From contig NZ_CP108046.1 in NCBI RefSeq assembly GCF_041435115.1, forward strand, positions 7,006,001-7,070,000: a stretch of DNA of 64,000 bases, given 5' to 3'. Position 1 is the first letter of the stretch. Each line of letters opens with the position of its first letter. A program made the position numbers and the translations under genes. The notes beneath the pieces were generated by a model. That model was given only the letters and a program-made list of their open reading frames with translations. It did not search any database and had not been told where the DNA came from. Shown here piece after piece: positions 1 to 9,597 of the stretch. This stretch comes from Streptomyces sp. NBC_00289 (GTDB lineage Bacteria > Actinomycetota > Actinomycetes > Streptomycetales > Streptomycetaceae).

Positions 1-96
1 GGCCACCCACCGAAGCGGCGCACAGCCGCCGCCCTACGCCCCGGCCGCCGAGCGGCCTCCATACACGGTCAGCAGCCGGCCGTAGGCCGGGCGCCG

Positions 97-1836
97 TTAT
101 CCCGCCTGGCCCATCCCGGCCGCGTTCGGCCAGCTCTGGGCGTTGGGCCAGCCGGTTGCCGGGGCCGGGGCCAGGTTGCCCGGGCCTCCGGGCGGGCCGG
201 TGGTTCCCCGTACCTGGGCGGCCGTGAGGCCGCCGCGTGCCGGGACGCCGGGCGGGGTCGGGCCGGTCATCGCGGCCGCGGCCGGGATCGGTGCGGCGGC
301 GGGAACCGGGGCCGGCATCTGCATGGGCTGCGGAGTCGGCATCTGGGTCGGCATCGGCGCGGGCGCCGGCATGGGGGCGGGCGCCGGGTAGCCGACGGGC
401 TGCGGGGCCTCCTGGATCACGGCCGGCGCCGGCATCGGCATGCCCGCCCCGCCCGTCTGGCCCGGCTGCGGCAGCTGACCCGACTGGTTCATCTGGGCCA
501 TCTGAGCCATCATCGCCAGCTGCGACATCTGGGCCGCCGCCGGCAGCGGCATCCCGCCGCCGGCGGCCGGGGCTGCCGCGGGGCCGGGAATGCCGGCTCC
601 GACGGCCTGAGCGGCCAGATTGTGCATCCCGGCCCCGTTGGTGGCGCTGACCAACCGGTCCACGGCCGCCGTACCCGAGCTGTAGCTGGTCCCTGTAGCC
701 AGCTCGGGCACGGCGGCTCCCCTCCTGGTCCCGTAGAGCACCTGTTCCAGGCCGGACACCAGGCGACGGACGTCCACCTGGGGACGCACCACGAGTCTCA
801 GGAAGCGACTGGACGAGCCGATCTTGTTGCCGCACTCACGGACCAGGATGCGGTGCTCGGTGAGCAGCCGGTCCCGGACCACGGTGCCCTCCGCGCCCAC
901 GGGGAGGCGGACGAAGAGGAAGTTGCCCTGCGACGGGTAGACCGTCAGACCGGGCAGCGAGGAGAGCTGGCTCGCCATGTCCAGGCGGTCGCGACGCACC
1001 TGGTGCAGGCTCTGCGCGTACTCGGCGCCGTGCTCCTTGAGCATGAAGACGACGTACTCGGCGAAGGAGTTGAGGTTCCACTTCGGGAGCATGGAGCGGA
1101 CCCGGCCCGCGAGGGAGGGGTTGGCCACCAGGTAGCCGAAACGGATGCCGTGCAGGCCGAAGTTCTTGCCGAGGCTGCGCAGCACGATGACGTTGGGCCG
1201 CAGCATGGCCTCCTGGACGACGCTCGGTTCGGCCTCGGCGTCCGCGAACTCGAGGAACGACTCGTCGATGATCACCAGGTCCAGGTCGGCCATCGCGTCC
1301 ATGAACTGCACGAGCGCGTGCTTGTGCAGGAAGCCGCCGTCGGGGTTGTTGGGGTTGCAGATGACGGCGACGCGGGTGCCCCGGGCGCGGATGAACTCGG
1401 CGTACTGGGCGAGGTCGAGGGCGAACCCGCTGGACTCCTGGAGCGGGAACATGTCGACCCGCTTGCCGGTCTCCATCGGCTGGTCGGTCCAGCGGCCGAA
1501 GGTGGGGACCGGGATGGCGAGCGACTCGCGCACCAGCAGGTGGTCGATCCAGGTGATCAGCTCCGTGGAGCCGTTGCCCATCGCCACGCACTGCGGGGGG
1601 AGCTGGAGCAGGTTGCACAGCTCGGACGTGATCGTGTCGGCGCCGCTCGGGTAGTACGTGATGATGTCCCGCAGCCGGGCCGACATCTCGTCGAACATGG
1701 CCGGGGTGGGGAAGTACGGGTTGCACGGGATGCAGAAGTCCACCGGGCCGGAGCCGTCGCCTTCACGCGTCAGCGCCGCCATCGACGGGCTGTGCGCCGC
1801 TGTGCTGCGAAACAGCGAGGTGACGTTGTCAGCCAA
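97..1836 (-). CDS. PLP-dependent class I/II aminotransferase with Pro/Ala/Met-rich C-terminal tail
   Basis: Fold-type I PLP enzyme resembling histidinol-phosphate aminotransferase and CobD-like decarboxylases. Visible motifs are NPNNPDGG, IIDESFLEF, and SLGKNFGLHGIRFGY, which carries the PLP lysine. The catalytic region covers roughly the first 370 residues. The last ~200 are low complexity, with MPAPAPMP, QMAQMNQ and similar runs, and are probably disordered. The reading frame is open to 1911, but TTG at 1836 is the best start because GGAGG lies 6 nt upstream; this gives 579 aa. The natural substrate cannot be read from the sequence. It is separated from galM by a 258-bp gap holding a dispersed repeat, so it is probably its own transcription unit. 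The enzyme class is confident; the tail function is unknown. Confidence 0.85.
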   Translation of the reverse strand: MADNVTSLFRSTAAHSPSMAALTREGDGSGPVDFCIPCNPYFPTPAMFDEMSARLRDIITYYPSGADTITSELCNLLQLPPQCVAMGNGSTELITWIDHLLVRESLAIPVPTFGRWTDQPMETGKRVDMFPLQESSGFALDLAQYAEFIRARGTRVAVICNPNNPDGGFLHKHALVQFMDAMADLDLVIIDESFLEFADAEAEPSVVQEAMLRPNVIVLRSLGKNFGLHGIRFGYLVANPSLAGRVRSMLPKWNLNSFAEYVVFMLKEHGAEYAQSLHQVRRDRLDMASQLSSLPGLTVYPSQGNFLFVRLPVGAEGTVVRDRLLTEHRILVRECGNKIGSSSRFLRLVVRPQVDVRRLVSGLEQVLYGTRRGAAVPELATGTSYSSGTAAVDRLVSATNGAGMHNLAAQAVGAGIPGPAAAPAAGGGMPLPAAAQMSQLAMMAQMAQMNQSGQLPQPGQTGGAGMPMPAPAVIQEAPQPVGYPAPAPMPAPAPMPTQMPTPQPMQMPAPVPAAAPIPAAAAMTGPTPPGVPARGGLTAAQVRGTTGPPGGPGNLAPAPATGWPNAQSWPNAAGMGQAG

Positions 1837-2021
1837 TTGGAGCCTCCGTAGGGGGCGGGCCCGGCGGGGACGACCGGGCCCGTCGTCTGGGTGGCCCGTG
1901 CGGGGGAGCACGGGCCACTTCTAGATACGGAGGCGGATGTGGCGCTGTTCAACCTGTGTGAAAGTGGTGTGAGTTACGGAACCGAAGGTTCGGGTTACGC
2001 GTCGGGGGCGGTCCCGGCGCC

Positions 2022-2075
2022 CGGAAGGGGCGCGGGGAACTGCGTGACCGGCCACAACGGACCCGCAGCTCCCCA
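2022..2075 (-). repeat. Dispersed Streptomyces intergenic element, copy A
   Basis: Reading the minus strand gives a GCTGCGGGT...GTTGTGGCCGGTCACGCAGTTCCCCGCGCCCCTT pattern (shown in pieces). It closely matches the duplicated element at 63273-63334 and 63392-63453, and a shorter relative at 23757-23790. It lies in the non-coding gap between the aminotransferase and galM. I recognise this kind of sequence as common between Streptomyces genes. No function is implied. Confidence 0.6.
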
Positions 2076-2094
2076 CGGCAGACCCTGCGGAACG

Positions 2095-3243
2095 CTACGA
2101 GCCGAAGGTGTGAACCGTCGTCGTCCGGTACGTGTGACCGGGCCGCAGAACGGTCGAGGGGAACTTCGGCTGGTTCGGTGAGTCCGGGAAGTGCTGCGTC
2201 TCCAGGCAGAGCGCGTCGCCCTGGCGGTAGATGTGGCCGCCGGTGCCGACGAGGGTGCCGTCGAGGAAGTTGCCCGAGTAGAACTGCAGACCGGGCTCGG
2301 TGGTCGCGATCTTCAGGGTGCGGCCGGAGGACGGGTCCCGCAGGGTCGCGACGTGCTCGGGCTTGCCGGTGATGCCCTTGTCGAGGACCCAGTTGTGGTC
2401 GATGCCCTTGCCGTACAGCAGCTGCTGGTCGGCGACCCGGATGTCCTCGCCGACGGACTTGGTGTGCCGGAAGTCGAACGGCGTGCCCGCGACCTTCGCC
2501 AACTCACCGGTGGGGATCAGCCCCGAGTCGACGGGCGTGTAACGGGCGGCGGCGATCTTCAGCTCGTGGTCGTAGATCGAGCCGCTGCCCTCGCCGGCCA
2601 GGTTCCAGTAGACGTGGCTGGTGAGGTTGACCACCGTGGCCTTGTCGGTGGTGGCCGCGTAGTCGATGCGCCAGTCGCCGTGCTTGGTGAGGGTGTACGT
2701 CACCTTCACCTTGAGCGTGCCCGGGTAGCCCATCTCCCCGTCGACGCTCGTGTAGTAGAGGTGCAGGCCGACGTCGGAGCCCTTGGCGAACGGCTCGACG
2801 TCCCACACGTGCTTGTCGAAGCCCTTGACGCCGCCGTGCAGGCTGTTGACGCCGTCGTTGACGGAGAGCTGGTAGTTCTTGCCGTCGAGGCTGAACTGGC
2901 CCTTGGCGATGCGGTTGCCGTAGCGGCCGATCAGCGCGCCGAAGTACGGGGTCTTCGCGACGTAGTCCTCGATGTTGTCGAAGCCCAGCGACACGTTCTT
3001 GTACCGGCCGTGCCGGTCGGGGATCTCCAGTGACTGGACGATGCCGCCGTAGGAGAGGACCTTCAGCTTCGTCCCGCCGTTGGCCAGCGACCAGCGGTAG
3101 ACCTTCGTGCCGTCGGCGAGCTTGCCGAAGAGCGACTTCACCGGCGTCCTGCCTCCCGTGGCGTGTGCCGTGCCGCCGAGCGTGGTCGCGGCGACTCCCG
3201 CGGCCGCGGCGCCCGCGATGACCGTACGTCTGTTCAGTTCCAT
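2095..3243 (-). CDS. galM: Secreted aldose 1-epimerase (mutarotase)
   Basis: Interconverts alpha and beta anomers of aldohexoses and related sugars. The 382-aa protein begins with a Tat-type signal: NRRTVIAG, then an Ala-rich hydrophobic stretch and a THA cleavage region. Family residues are clear: His in SLHGGVKGFDKHVW, His in HVYWNLAGEGSG, Asp in DHNWVLDKG and Glu in LETQHFPDSPNQP. It lies 183 bp downstream of the sugar ABC permease on the same strand. A hairpin in that gap could separate or attenuate its transcription. The likely role is to equilibrate extracellular sugar anomers for the importer. The second mutarotase at 21047-22024 lacks a signal peptide, so this copy is the exported one. 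Confidence 0.93.
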   Translation of the reverse strand: MELNRRTVIAGAAAAGVAATTLGGTAHATGGRTPVKSLFGKLADGTKVYRWSLANGGTKLKVLSYGGIVQSLEIPDRHGRYKNVSLGFDNIEDYVAKTPYFGALIGRYGNRIAKGQFSLDGKNYQLSVNDGVNSLHGGVKGFDKHVWDVEPFAKGSDVGLHLYYTSVDGEMGYPGTLKVKVTYTLTKHGDWRIDYAATTDKATVVNLTSHVYWNLAGEGSGSIYDHELKIAAARYTPVDSGLIPTGELAKVAGTPFDFRHTKSVGEDIRVADQQLLYGKGIDHNWVLDKGITGKPEHVATLRDPSSGRTLKIATTEPGLQFYSGNFLDGTLVGTGGHIYRQGDALCLETQHFPDSPNQPKFPSTVLRPGHTYRTTTVHTFGS

Positions 3244-3267
3244 GTGCGGCTCTCCCTTTTATCAGGG

Positions 3268-3390
3268 CTCGGTTCGCCTCCGGGACACTCCAGCCGGTGG
3301 TCGAGCGACCGACCGTGCTCAGCCCTGCGGGCCTCCGCGCGCTCGGCCTCTCGACATCGGCGTGCCCCTTCGGCTCACTCGCCCAAGTGG
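3268..3390. repeat. Single diverged copy of the repeat found tandemly before fasR
   Basis: This stretch contains CTCCAGCCGGTG, GTCGAGC, GTGCTCAGC, GCCTCCGCGCG and TCTCGACA in the same order and spacing as 28900-29030, with scattered mismatches. It sits between the ABC permease and galM. The similarity was seen by eye, and the exact boundaries are approximate. Confidence 0.6.
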
Positions 3391-3392
3391 AG

Positions 3393-3418
3393 GGGGCCCT
3401 GCCGTCCGACAGGGCCCC
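3393..3418 (-). terminator. Hairpin downstream of the ABC permease
   Basis: A 9-bp perfect stem, GGGGCCCTG / CAGGGCCCC, with an 8-nt loop lies just past the permease stop. There is no U-tract, as is usual in Streptomyces. It may end or attenuate the ABC transcript before galM. Confidence 0.6.
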
Positions 3419-3426
3419 GAGCTGAC

Positions 3427-4674
3427 TTACGAACCGGACTTGCGCTTGTTCCACACGTCGAAGCCGACCGCCGCCAACAGGGCCAGGCCCTTGATGACCT
3501 GTTGCCAGTCGGTGCCGACACTGAGGAGGTTCATGCCGTTGTTCAGCACACCGAGGACGAGACCACCGATGATCGCGCCGAGGACGGTACCCACACCGCC
3601 GCTCATGGACGCGCCACCGATGAACGACGAGGCGATGGCCTCGAGTTCGAAGTTCAGTCCCGCCTTCGGGGAGGCCGCGTTCAGGCGGGCTGCGACCACC
3701 AGACCCGCCAGGGCCGCGAGCACGCCCATGTTCAGGAAGACGAAGAAGGTGACCTTCTTGTCCTTGACGCCGGACAGCTTCGCCGCCGGCAGGTTGCCGC
3801 CGATCGCGTAGATGTGACGGCCGAAGACGGCGTTGCGCATGACGTAGCCGTAACCGACCACCAGCGCGCCGAGGATGAGCAGCACGATCGGCGCGCCCTT
3901 GTAGCTGGCGAGCAGCATCGTGACGACGAGGATCGCGGCGACGATGGCGACGAGCTTCAGCAGGAAGATGTTCTTCGGCAGCACGACCAGCGAGAACTCC
4001 TGCTGGCGCTTGCGGTCGCGGACCTCCTGAAGCACCGCGAAGACGATCAGGGCGAGGCCGAGCAGCAGCGTGATGTTGTGGTAGTTCGTGTTCGGTCCTG
4101 TCGCCGGCAGGAAGCCGTTGCCCATCTTCTGCAGTCCGTTGGGGAACGGGCCGAGGGTCTGGCCCTCCAGCAGGATCTCCGTCATACCGCGGAAGAGCAG
4201 CATGCCGGCGAGGGTGACGATGAACGACGGTATGCCGAGATACGCGATGAGGAATCCCTGCACCGACCCCGCCACCGCGCCCACCAGCAGGCTCAGGACC
4301 AGGGCGATCGGCCACGCCACATCGTGTTGCACCGTCAGCACGGCGGCGAACGCGCCGATGAACGCGGTCAGCGAGCCGACCGACAGGTCGATGTGGCCCG
4401 CGATGATCACCAGCATCATGCCGATCGCGAGGATCAGGATGTAGCTGTTCTGCAGCACCAGGTTGGAGACGTTGCGCGGCAGCAGCAGGTCGCCGTCGGT
4501 CCACACCGCGAAGAGGGCGACGATCAGGCCGAGGGCGATCAGCATGCCGTACTGGCGCATGTTGCGGCGCAGGCCGTCCAGCATCAGCTGCAGCAGGCCA
4601 CCGCCCGCGGTCGAGCCGCCGGACTTCCCGGGCGGCGCCGGGGCCGGGGTCTTGGCGGTCACATCCGTGCTCAT
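3427..4674 (-). CDS. Sugar ABC transporter permease (XylH/RbsC type)
   Basis: Inner-membrane permease of the carbohydrate uptake transporter 2 (CUT2) family, expected to pass a monosaccharide released by the lipoprotein encoded upstream. The 415-aa protein has many hydrophobic segments and the family stretch [16 protein letters not shown], plus [17 protein letters not shown] and [20 protein letters not shown] Pro/Gly-rich cytoplasmic N-terminus of ~30 residues precedes the first helix. Its ATG overlaps the ATPase stop codon (ATGA at 4671-4674), so the two are translationally coupled. XylH-like length and arrangement suggest a xylose or related sugar; the exact substrate is inference. Confidence 0.9.
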   Translation of the reverse strand: MSTDVTAKTPAPAPPGKSGGSTAGGGLLQLMLDGLRRNMRQYGMLIALGLIVALFAVWTDGDLLLPRNVSNLVLQNSYILILAIGMMLVIIAGHIDLSVGSLTAFIGAFAAVLTVQHDVAWPIALVLSLLVGAVAGSVQGFLIAYLGIPSFIVTLAGMLLFRGMTEILLEGQTLGPFPNGLQKMGNGFLPATGPNTNYHNITLLLGLALIVFAVLQEVRDRKRQQEFSLVVLPKNIFLLKLVAIVAAILVVTMLLASYKGAPIVLLILGALVVGYGYVMRNAVFGRHIYAIGGNLPAAKLSGVKDKKVTFFVFLNMGVLAALAGLVVAARLNAASPKAGLNFELEAIASSFIGGASMSGGVGTVLGAIIGGLVLGVLNNGMNLLSVGTDWQQVIKGLALLAAVGFDVWNKRKSGS

Positions 4675-6221
4675 CGGGTTACCTCTTTGTCCTTCGTCAT
4701 CTGACGCATCAGCGATTCCTGCGAGGCCTCGGCTCGTGAGAACTCACCGGTCAGCCGCCCCGCGGCCATCGTGTAGATGCGGTCGCACATGCCGAGCAGC
4801 TCCGGCAGCTCGGAGGAGATGAAGACGACCGCCTTGCCTTCGGCGGCCAGCTTGTCGATGACCGTGTAGATCTCGAACTTGGCGCCGACGTCGATGCCAC
4901 GCGTCGGCTCGTCCAGGATCAGCACGTCCGGGCCCGCGTAGATCCACTTGCTGAGGACGACCTTCTGCTGGTTGCCGCCGGACAGCTTGCCCGCCGGCTC
5001 GAAGACGGTCGGAGCCTTGATGTTCATGGACTTGCGGAACCGCTCGGCGACCTGCCGTTCCTCGTGCTCGTCGACCACACCGCGCTTGGAGACCTTGTTC
5101 AGGGAGGTCAGTGAGATGTTGCGGTTGATGGTGTCGATGAGGTTGAGGCCGTAGTGCTTGCGGTCCTCGGTGACGTACGCGATACCGTGCCCGATCGCCT
5201 CCGGGACGGTCTTGGTACGGATCTCCTTGCCGTCCTTGAGGACCGTGCCGCCCGCGTACCGGCCGTAGGACCGTCCGAAGACGCTCATGGCGAGTTCGGT
5301 GCGGCCGGCGCCCATGAGGCCCGCGATACCGACGATCTCCCCGCGCCGCACGGAGATCGACACGTCGTCGGCCACCTTGCGCTGCTGGTCGATCGGGTGG
5401 TGCACGGTCCAGTTGCGGATCTCCAGCGCCGGGGCGGCGCCCGCCTCCGCCTCGTGCGGGGTGCGCTCGGGGAAGCGGTGGTCGAGGTCGCGGCCGACCA
5501 TGCCGCTGATGATCCGGTCCTCGGTGGTCTCCGGCGCCTTCACGTCGAGCGTCTCGATGGAGCGCCCGTCGCGCAGGATCGTCACCGAGTCGGCGACCCT
5601 GCGGATCTCGTTCAGCTTGTGGGAGATGATGATCGAGGTGATGCCCTGCTTCTTCAACTCCAGGATGAGATCCAGGAGTTTGCCGCTGTCCTCGTCGTTC
5701 AGGGCGGCCGTCGGCTCATCCAGGATGAGCAGTTTCACCTTCTTCGACAGCGCCTTGGCGATCTCCACGAGCTGCTGCTTGCCCACGCCGATGTCGGCGA
5801 CGCGGGTCTCCGGGTGGTCGTCGAGACCGACCCGGCGCAGCAGTTCGCTGGCGTGCCTGAGCGTGTCGTTCCAGTTGATGAGCCCGCGCGTGGCGTGCTC
5901 GTTGCCGAGGAAGATGTTCTCCGCGAGCGAGAGGAACGGCACCAGGGCCAGCTCCTGGTGGATGATGACGATGCCGCGTTGTTCGCTCGCCCGGATGTCC
6001 TTGAAGTGACAGGTCTCCGAGTCGAAGAGGATCTCGCCCTCGTAACTGCCGTGCGGATGGACGCCGGAGAGCACCTTCATCAAGGTGGACTTCCCGGCGC
6101 CGTTCTCGCCGCAGATGGCGTGGACCTCGCCCTGACGGACGGTCAGTGTGACGTCCGACAGCGCTTTGACGCCGGGAAAGGTCTTGACGATCGAGCGCAT
6201 TTCCAGGACGGGTCCCGCCAT
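4671..6221 (-). CDS. Sugar ABC transporter ATP-binding protein, duplicated ATPase (XylG/MmsA type)
   Basis: Energises the CUT2 sugar importer. The 516-aa protein carries two ATPase halves. The first has GENGAGKST, signature VGKQQ and [10 protein letters not shown]. The second has GLMGAGRTE, signature LSGGNQQK and [11 protein letters not shown]. The degenerate second Walker A is normal for this family. The frame opens at a TTG at 6236, but ATG at 6221 has GGAAGG ~7 nt upstream and starts the conserved [11 protein letters not shown] sequence. It lies 32 bp after the binding-protein stop and overlaps the permease start by 4 nt, so the three form one uptake operon. Confidence 0.93.
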   Translation of the reverse strand: MAGPVLEMRSIVKTFPGVKALSDVTLTVRQGEVHAICGENGAGKSTLMKVLSGVHPHGSYEGEILFDSETCHFKDIRASEQRGIVIIHQELALVPFLSLAENIFLGNEHATRGLINWNDTLRHASELLRRVGLDDHPETRVADIGVGKQQLVEIAKALSKKVKLLILDEPTAALNDEDSGKLLDLILELKKQGITSIIISHKLNEIRRVADSVTILRDGRSIETLDVKAPETTEDRIISGMVGRDLDHRFPERTPHEAEAGAAPALEIRNWTVHHPIDQQRKVADDVSISVRRGEIVGIAGLMGAGRTELAMSVFGRSYGRYAGGTVLKDGKEIRTKTVPEAIGHGIAYVTEDRKHYGLNLIDTINRNISLTSLNKVSKRGVVDEHEERQVAERFRKSMNIKAPTVFEPAGKLSGGNQQKVVLSKWIYAGPDVLILDEPTRGIDVGAKFEIYTVIDKLAAEGKAVVFISSELPELLGMCDRIYTMAAGRLTGEFSRAEASQESLMRQMTKDKEVTR

Positions 6222-6253
6222 GGTCGTGCCTTCCAATCCTAGGGGTTCGGCGC

Positions 6254-7360
6254 TTACTTGAGCTGGTCAGCCGTGTAGTAGCCGCCGTCCACGAGCACCT
6301 TCTGGTAGTTGGCCTTGTCGACGCTCACCGGCTGCAGCAGGTAGGCGGGGACGACCTTGGTGCCGTTGTCGTAGGACTTGGTGTCGTTCGTCTCCGGCTT
6401 CTTGCCGGTGAGGACGTCGTCGACCATGGTCGTGGCGACCTCGGCGAGCTTGCGCAGGTCCTTGTAGACGGTCTGCGTCTGCTCACCCGCGATGATCGAC
6501 TTCACCGAGGCGAGTTCGGCGTCCTGGCCGGTGAGGACCGGCAGCGGCTTGCTCTTGGAGCCGTAGTCGTCCGACTTCAGCGCCGACAGGATGCCGATCG
6601 AGATGCCGTCGTACGGCGAGAGCACCGCGTCGACCTTCTCGCTCTTGTACGACTTGGTGAGGATGTCGTCCATGCGCTTCTGCGCGGTGGCGCCGTCCCA
6701 GCGCAGGGTGGTGACCTGGGTGAGGCCGGTCTGGCCGGACTGGACGACCAGCTTCTTCTTGTCGATGTACGGCTGCAGGACGCTCATCGCGCCGTTGAAG
6801 AAGTACTTGGTGTTGTTGTCGTCGTTGGAGCCGGCGAACAGCTCGATGTTGAACGGGCCCTTGCCGCTGGCCAGTCCGAGCTTCTCGACGATGTAGTTGG
6901 CCTGGAGCTGGCCGACCTTCTCGTTGTCGAAGGACGCGTAGTAGTCGACGTTCTTCGTGCCGAGGATGAGGCGGTCGTAGGAGATGACCGGGATGTCGGC
7001 GTCGGCGGCCTGCTGGAGCACGTTGCCCAGGGACTTGTTGTCGATCGCGGCGACGATCAGCGCCTTGACGCCCTGCGTGATCAGGTTTTCGATCTGGTTG
7101 ACCTGCTGGTCGGGGTCGTCCTCGCCGAAGACGAGCTTGGTCTTGTAGCCCTTGGCCTTGAGGTCCTTCTCGACGTTGGCGCCGTCGGTGATCCAGCGCT
7201 CGGAGGACTTGGTCGGCATCGCGATGCCGATCGTGCCGCCCTTGGCGTCGCCCTTGTCCTCGTTGCTGCCGCCTTCACCGCTCTGGCCGCAGGCGGACAG
7301 GGTGAGGGCGAGGGAGGCGGCTCCGGCTATCGCGGCGAGGGCGGCTCTGCGGTTACGCAT
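6254..7360 (-). CDS. Sugar-binding lipoprotein of the CUT2 importer (XylF/ChvE-like)
   Basis: Periplasmic-binding-protein fold, anchored on the outer face of the membrane. Signal peptide [19 protein letters not shown] ends in lipobox LSAC (Cys24), followed by a charged Gly/Ser linker. Family features are [54 protein letters not shown] and [27 protein letters not shown], typical of xylose and ChvE-type binding proteins. Three ATGs lie close together (7369, 7366, 7360); AAGGA is best spaced for 7360, giving 368 aa. The open frame continues far upstream, but that part overlaps the TIM-barrel gene in another frame and is not this protein. It is the first gene of the transporter cassette, after a 140-bp gap that may hold its own promoter. 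Confidence 0.92.
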   Translation of the reverse strand: MRNRRAALAAIAGAASLALTLSACGQSGEGGSNEDKGDAKGGTIGIAMPTKSSERWITDGANVEKDLKAKGYKTKLVFGEDDPDQQVNQIENLITQGVKALIVAAIDNKSLGNVLQQAADADIPVISYDRLILGTKNVDYYASFDNEKVGQLQANYIVEKLGLASGKGPFNIELFAGSNDDNNTKYFFNGAMSVLQPYIDKKKLVVQSGQTGLTQVTTLRWDGATAQKRMDDILTKSYKSEKVDAVLSPYDGISIGILSALKSDDYGSKSKPLPVLTGQDAELASVKSIIAGEQTQTVYKDLRKLAEVATTMVDDVLTGKKPETNDTKSYDNGTKVVPAYLLQPVSVDKANYQKVLVDGGYYTADQLK

Positions 7361-7500
7361 GATCATCATCCTTGATGTGTGTGCAGGGCTCGGTCTCGCG
7401 ATGGGCGGCCACCGTCGAGGGTGAACCTGGAAGACCGAGGAGCGGTGTGTTGGATTGTGCGCGGCTGTGTCAGCTTTTGTGAAGCGAGGTTTCCGGAACG

Positions 7501-8469
7501 TTATGACCCGGCGTCGAACCTGTTCAGTTCGCCGGGCAGCCGGGAGCCGAGCGGCGCCATGTCGGTGCCCGCGCCGTGCCGCTCGAGAAGGTCGAGGGCG
7601 AGCCGTCCGCGCCGCACCCGCTCCCTGGCCGTGGCCAGGGTGACGTCCCGCAGGTGGTGTCCGTAGGGGTAGATGGCGGGCGCCTTGGACAGGCCGAACT
7701 TCAGGTACAGCGGTGCGCCGCGCCGGATCAGCTCGGCGACCTCGTACATCCGGATGTAGCCGCCGAGGTCGTCGGGGGCCTCGATGTACATGTCCATGGG
7801 TGCGGCCGACTGCCGCCGGATCTCGGTGAGGTGATCCAGCGTCAGATCGCTGGGAACGTTGACCGAGTCGGCGCCGAGCCGCTCGTACACGGCGTACGCG
7901 GCCGGGTTGACCGGCCCGATCAGTGCGGACACCTTGAGCGTGGTGTCGGCCGGGATGATCCCGGCGAGCCGCGCCCGGTGCAGGGTCCACAGGACGCCCT
8001 CGTCGGCGACGAGCAGGCACTTGACGCCCAACTCCGTTGCTCTCACCGCGTCTTCGACACAGCCGGCGACGGCGTCGTACCCGCGGGCTCTCAGCCCCCC
8101 GCCCCGTGAGTCGGTACGGGTCGAGCCGCCGATGTCCCACGTGCCGCGCGGGCCGGTGAACAGGCAGAGTTCGATGTCGCGTTCGGCGGTGGCCTCGACC
8201 ATCTCGGTGATCTCGGCGTCGTTGAGCATCCAGACGCCGCTGCCCTGGCTGATCCGGTGGATCGGCACGTCGAGGCGCGAGGACTCCTTGAGGATCACGG
8301 CCAGCGCTTCGGGGCCCTCGCACGAGGGGATCTCGGTGCGCCAGCGGCCGCCGCCGGGAAAGGTGTGCGGCGAGGCGTCGGCGGGGTCGAGGGCGGGCGC
8401 ACCAAGGCCGAGGGCGGTGAGGGCCTGCTCACCGGGCCGGCGGGCTGCCGTGGCGGAAGCGTCGGTCAC
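7501..8469 (-). CDS. Unassigned TIM-barrel-like protein in the sugar operon
   Basis: I cannot assign this 322-aa protein firmly. The sequence alternates hydrophobic strands and helices as in a (beta/alpha)8 enzyme: [94 protein letters not shown] and APLYLKFG. Homologues may be labelled U32-peptidase-like, but the classical U32 signature is not visible. GTG at 8469, with AGAAGGA upstream, is preferred to the more upstream in-frame start. It lies between the dehydrogenase and the binding protein on the same strand, so a catabolic role, such as an aldolase, isomerase or lyase acting on the imported sugar, is a reasonable inference only. Confidence 0.6.
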   Translation of the reverse strand: MTDASATAARRPGEQALTALGLGAPALDPADASPHTFPGGGRWRTEIPSCEGPEALAVILKESSRLDVPIHRISQGSGVWMLNDAEITEMVEATAERDIELCLFTGPRGTWDIGGSTRTDSRGGGLRARGYDAVAGCVEDAVRATELGVKCLLVADEGVLWTLHRARLAGIIPADTTLKVSALIGPVNPAAYAVYERLGADSVNVPSDLTLDHLTEIRRQSAAPMDMYIEAPDDLGGYIRMYEVAELIRRGAPLYLKFGLSKAPAIYPYGHHLRDVTLATARERVRRGRLALDLLERHGAGTDMAPLGSRLPGELNRFDAGS

Positions 8470-8592
8470 AAGCTGTCCTTCTGGTTCGGTATTTCGGACA
8501 AAGTTCGCGGCTCGGGGTACGGAAAAGCGTGGGTGCACGCCGGTACGGGGACCGTCAGGTTGCCCCCGTACCGGCGTACGACTGGGGGCTTC

Positions 8593-9597
8593 CTACGGCC
8601 GTAGCAGCACCTTGCCGACCTTCGGATCACCGGACCCCACCAGCTCGATGGCCTGCGGGAACCCGTCCAACGGCAGTTCGTGAGTGACCAGGGGCAGGGG
8701 ATCGAGCAACCCGGCACCGAAGACCCGCACCGTGTGCGCCCAGGCATCCGGCGGCGCCCCGAAGACGGTGTGCACCTCCAGCTGCCGTACCACCAGGTCC
8801 GTCGGGTCGAGACCCTCGGCGCCCGGAGCCGGGATCCCCGTCAGGACCAGGCGCCCGCCGCGCCTGAGCAGGGAGGCGGCGGTGCGCGCGGCGGACGCGG
8901 ACCCGGCGGTCTCGATGACGACGTCGAAGTCGTCGGGGAGGTCCTGGTCCCTGGTGCGGAAGTCCGAGGCGCCGAACCGCTTCGACAGGTCGGCGCGGTC
9001 CGGACGGGTGCCGACGACGAGCAGCTCGGCCGGGGAGCCGGCCTTCAGGAACTGCACGGCGAACATGCCGAGCGTTCCGGTACCGACCACCGCGACCCGT
9101 TCACCGGGCCGGGCGTTCGCCTTGATCGCCGCCGCCGCGATACAGGCGGCGGGCTCCAGCAGGGCGGCCGCCGTCAGGTCGGCGTCGTCCGGCAGGGCGT
9201 GCAGCAGCCGGGCCGGCAGGGTGAGCGTGGCCGCCATCGCACCCGGCTGGGTGAAGCCGGTCTCCTCGTACCCCGCCGTGCACAGGGTGGTCTCGCCCGC
9301 GTGGCAGCGGTCGCACACCTGGCAGTTGCGGAAACCCTCACCGACGACCTTGCGCCCGACGAGCGAGGCGGGCACCCCGGCCCCGACGGCCGCCACGGTC
9401 CCGGACCACTCGTGGCCCGGCGTGAGCGGGTAACGGACGTACCCCTCGGGCCGGTTGCCCTGGTAGACCTCGCGGTCGCTGCCGCAGATGCCGACGGCGT
9501 GGACCCGGACGAGCGCCTCGCCCGCGGCCGGCTCACGCGGCGTGTGCGGCTCCAGCCGGTGCTCGCCGGGCGCCTCGACGACGACGGCGGTGCTCAC
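8593..9597 (-). CDS. Zinc-dependent medium-chain alcohol/sugar dehydrogenase
   Basis: NAD(P)-dependent oxidation of a secondary alcohol or polyol, cytoplasmic. Catalytic zinc residues appear in VGICGSDREV and TPGHEWSG. Structural zinc cysteines appear in CQVCDRCHAGETTLC. The Rossmann segment is VAVVGTGTLGMFAVQFLKAG. The 334-aa length is typical of sorbitol, threonine and galactitol-type dehydrogenases. GTG at 9597 overlaps the dehydratase stop (GTGA, 4 nt), indicating translational coupling, and excludes the 15-residue upstream extension. Coupling to a sugar-acid dehydratase suggests it oxidises the same sugar series. The exact substrate is not readable. Confidence 0.88.
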   Translation of the reverse strand: MSTAVVVEAPGEHRLEPHTPREPAAGEALVRVHAVGICGSDREVYQGNRPEGYVRYPLTPGHEWSGTVAAVGAGVPASLVGRKVVGEGFRNCQVCDRCHAGETTLCTAGYEETGFTQPGAMAATLTLPARLLHALPDDADLTAAALLEPAACIAAAAIKANARPGERVAVVGTGTLGMFAVQFLKAGSPAELLVVGTRPDRADLSKRFGASDFRTRDQDLPDDFDVVIETAGSASAARTAASLLRRGGRLVLTGIPAPGAEGLDPTDLVVRQLEVHTVFGAPPDAWAHTVRVFGAGLLDPLPLVTHELPLDGFPQAIELVGSGDPKVGKVLLRP

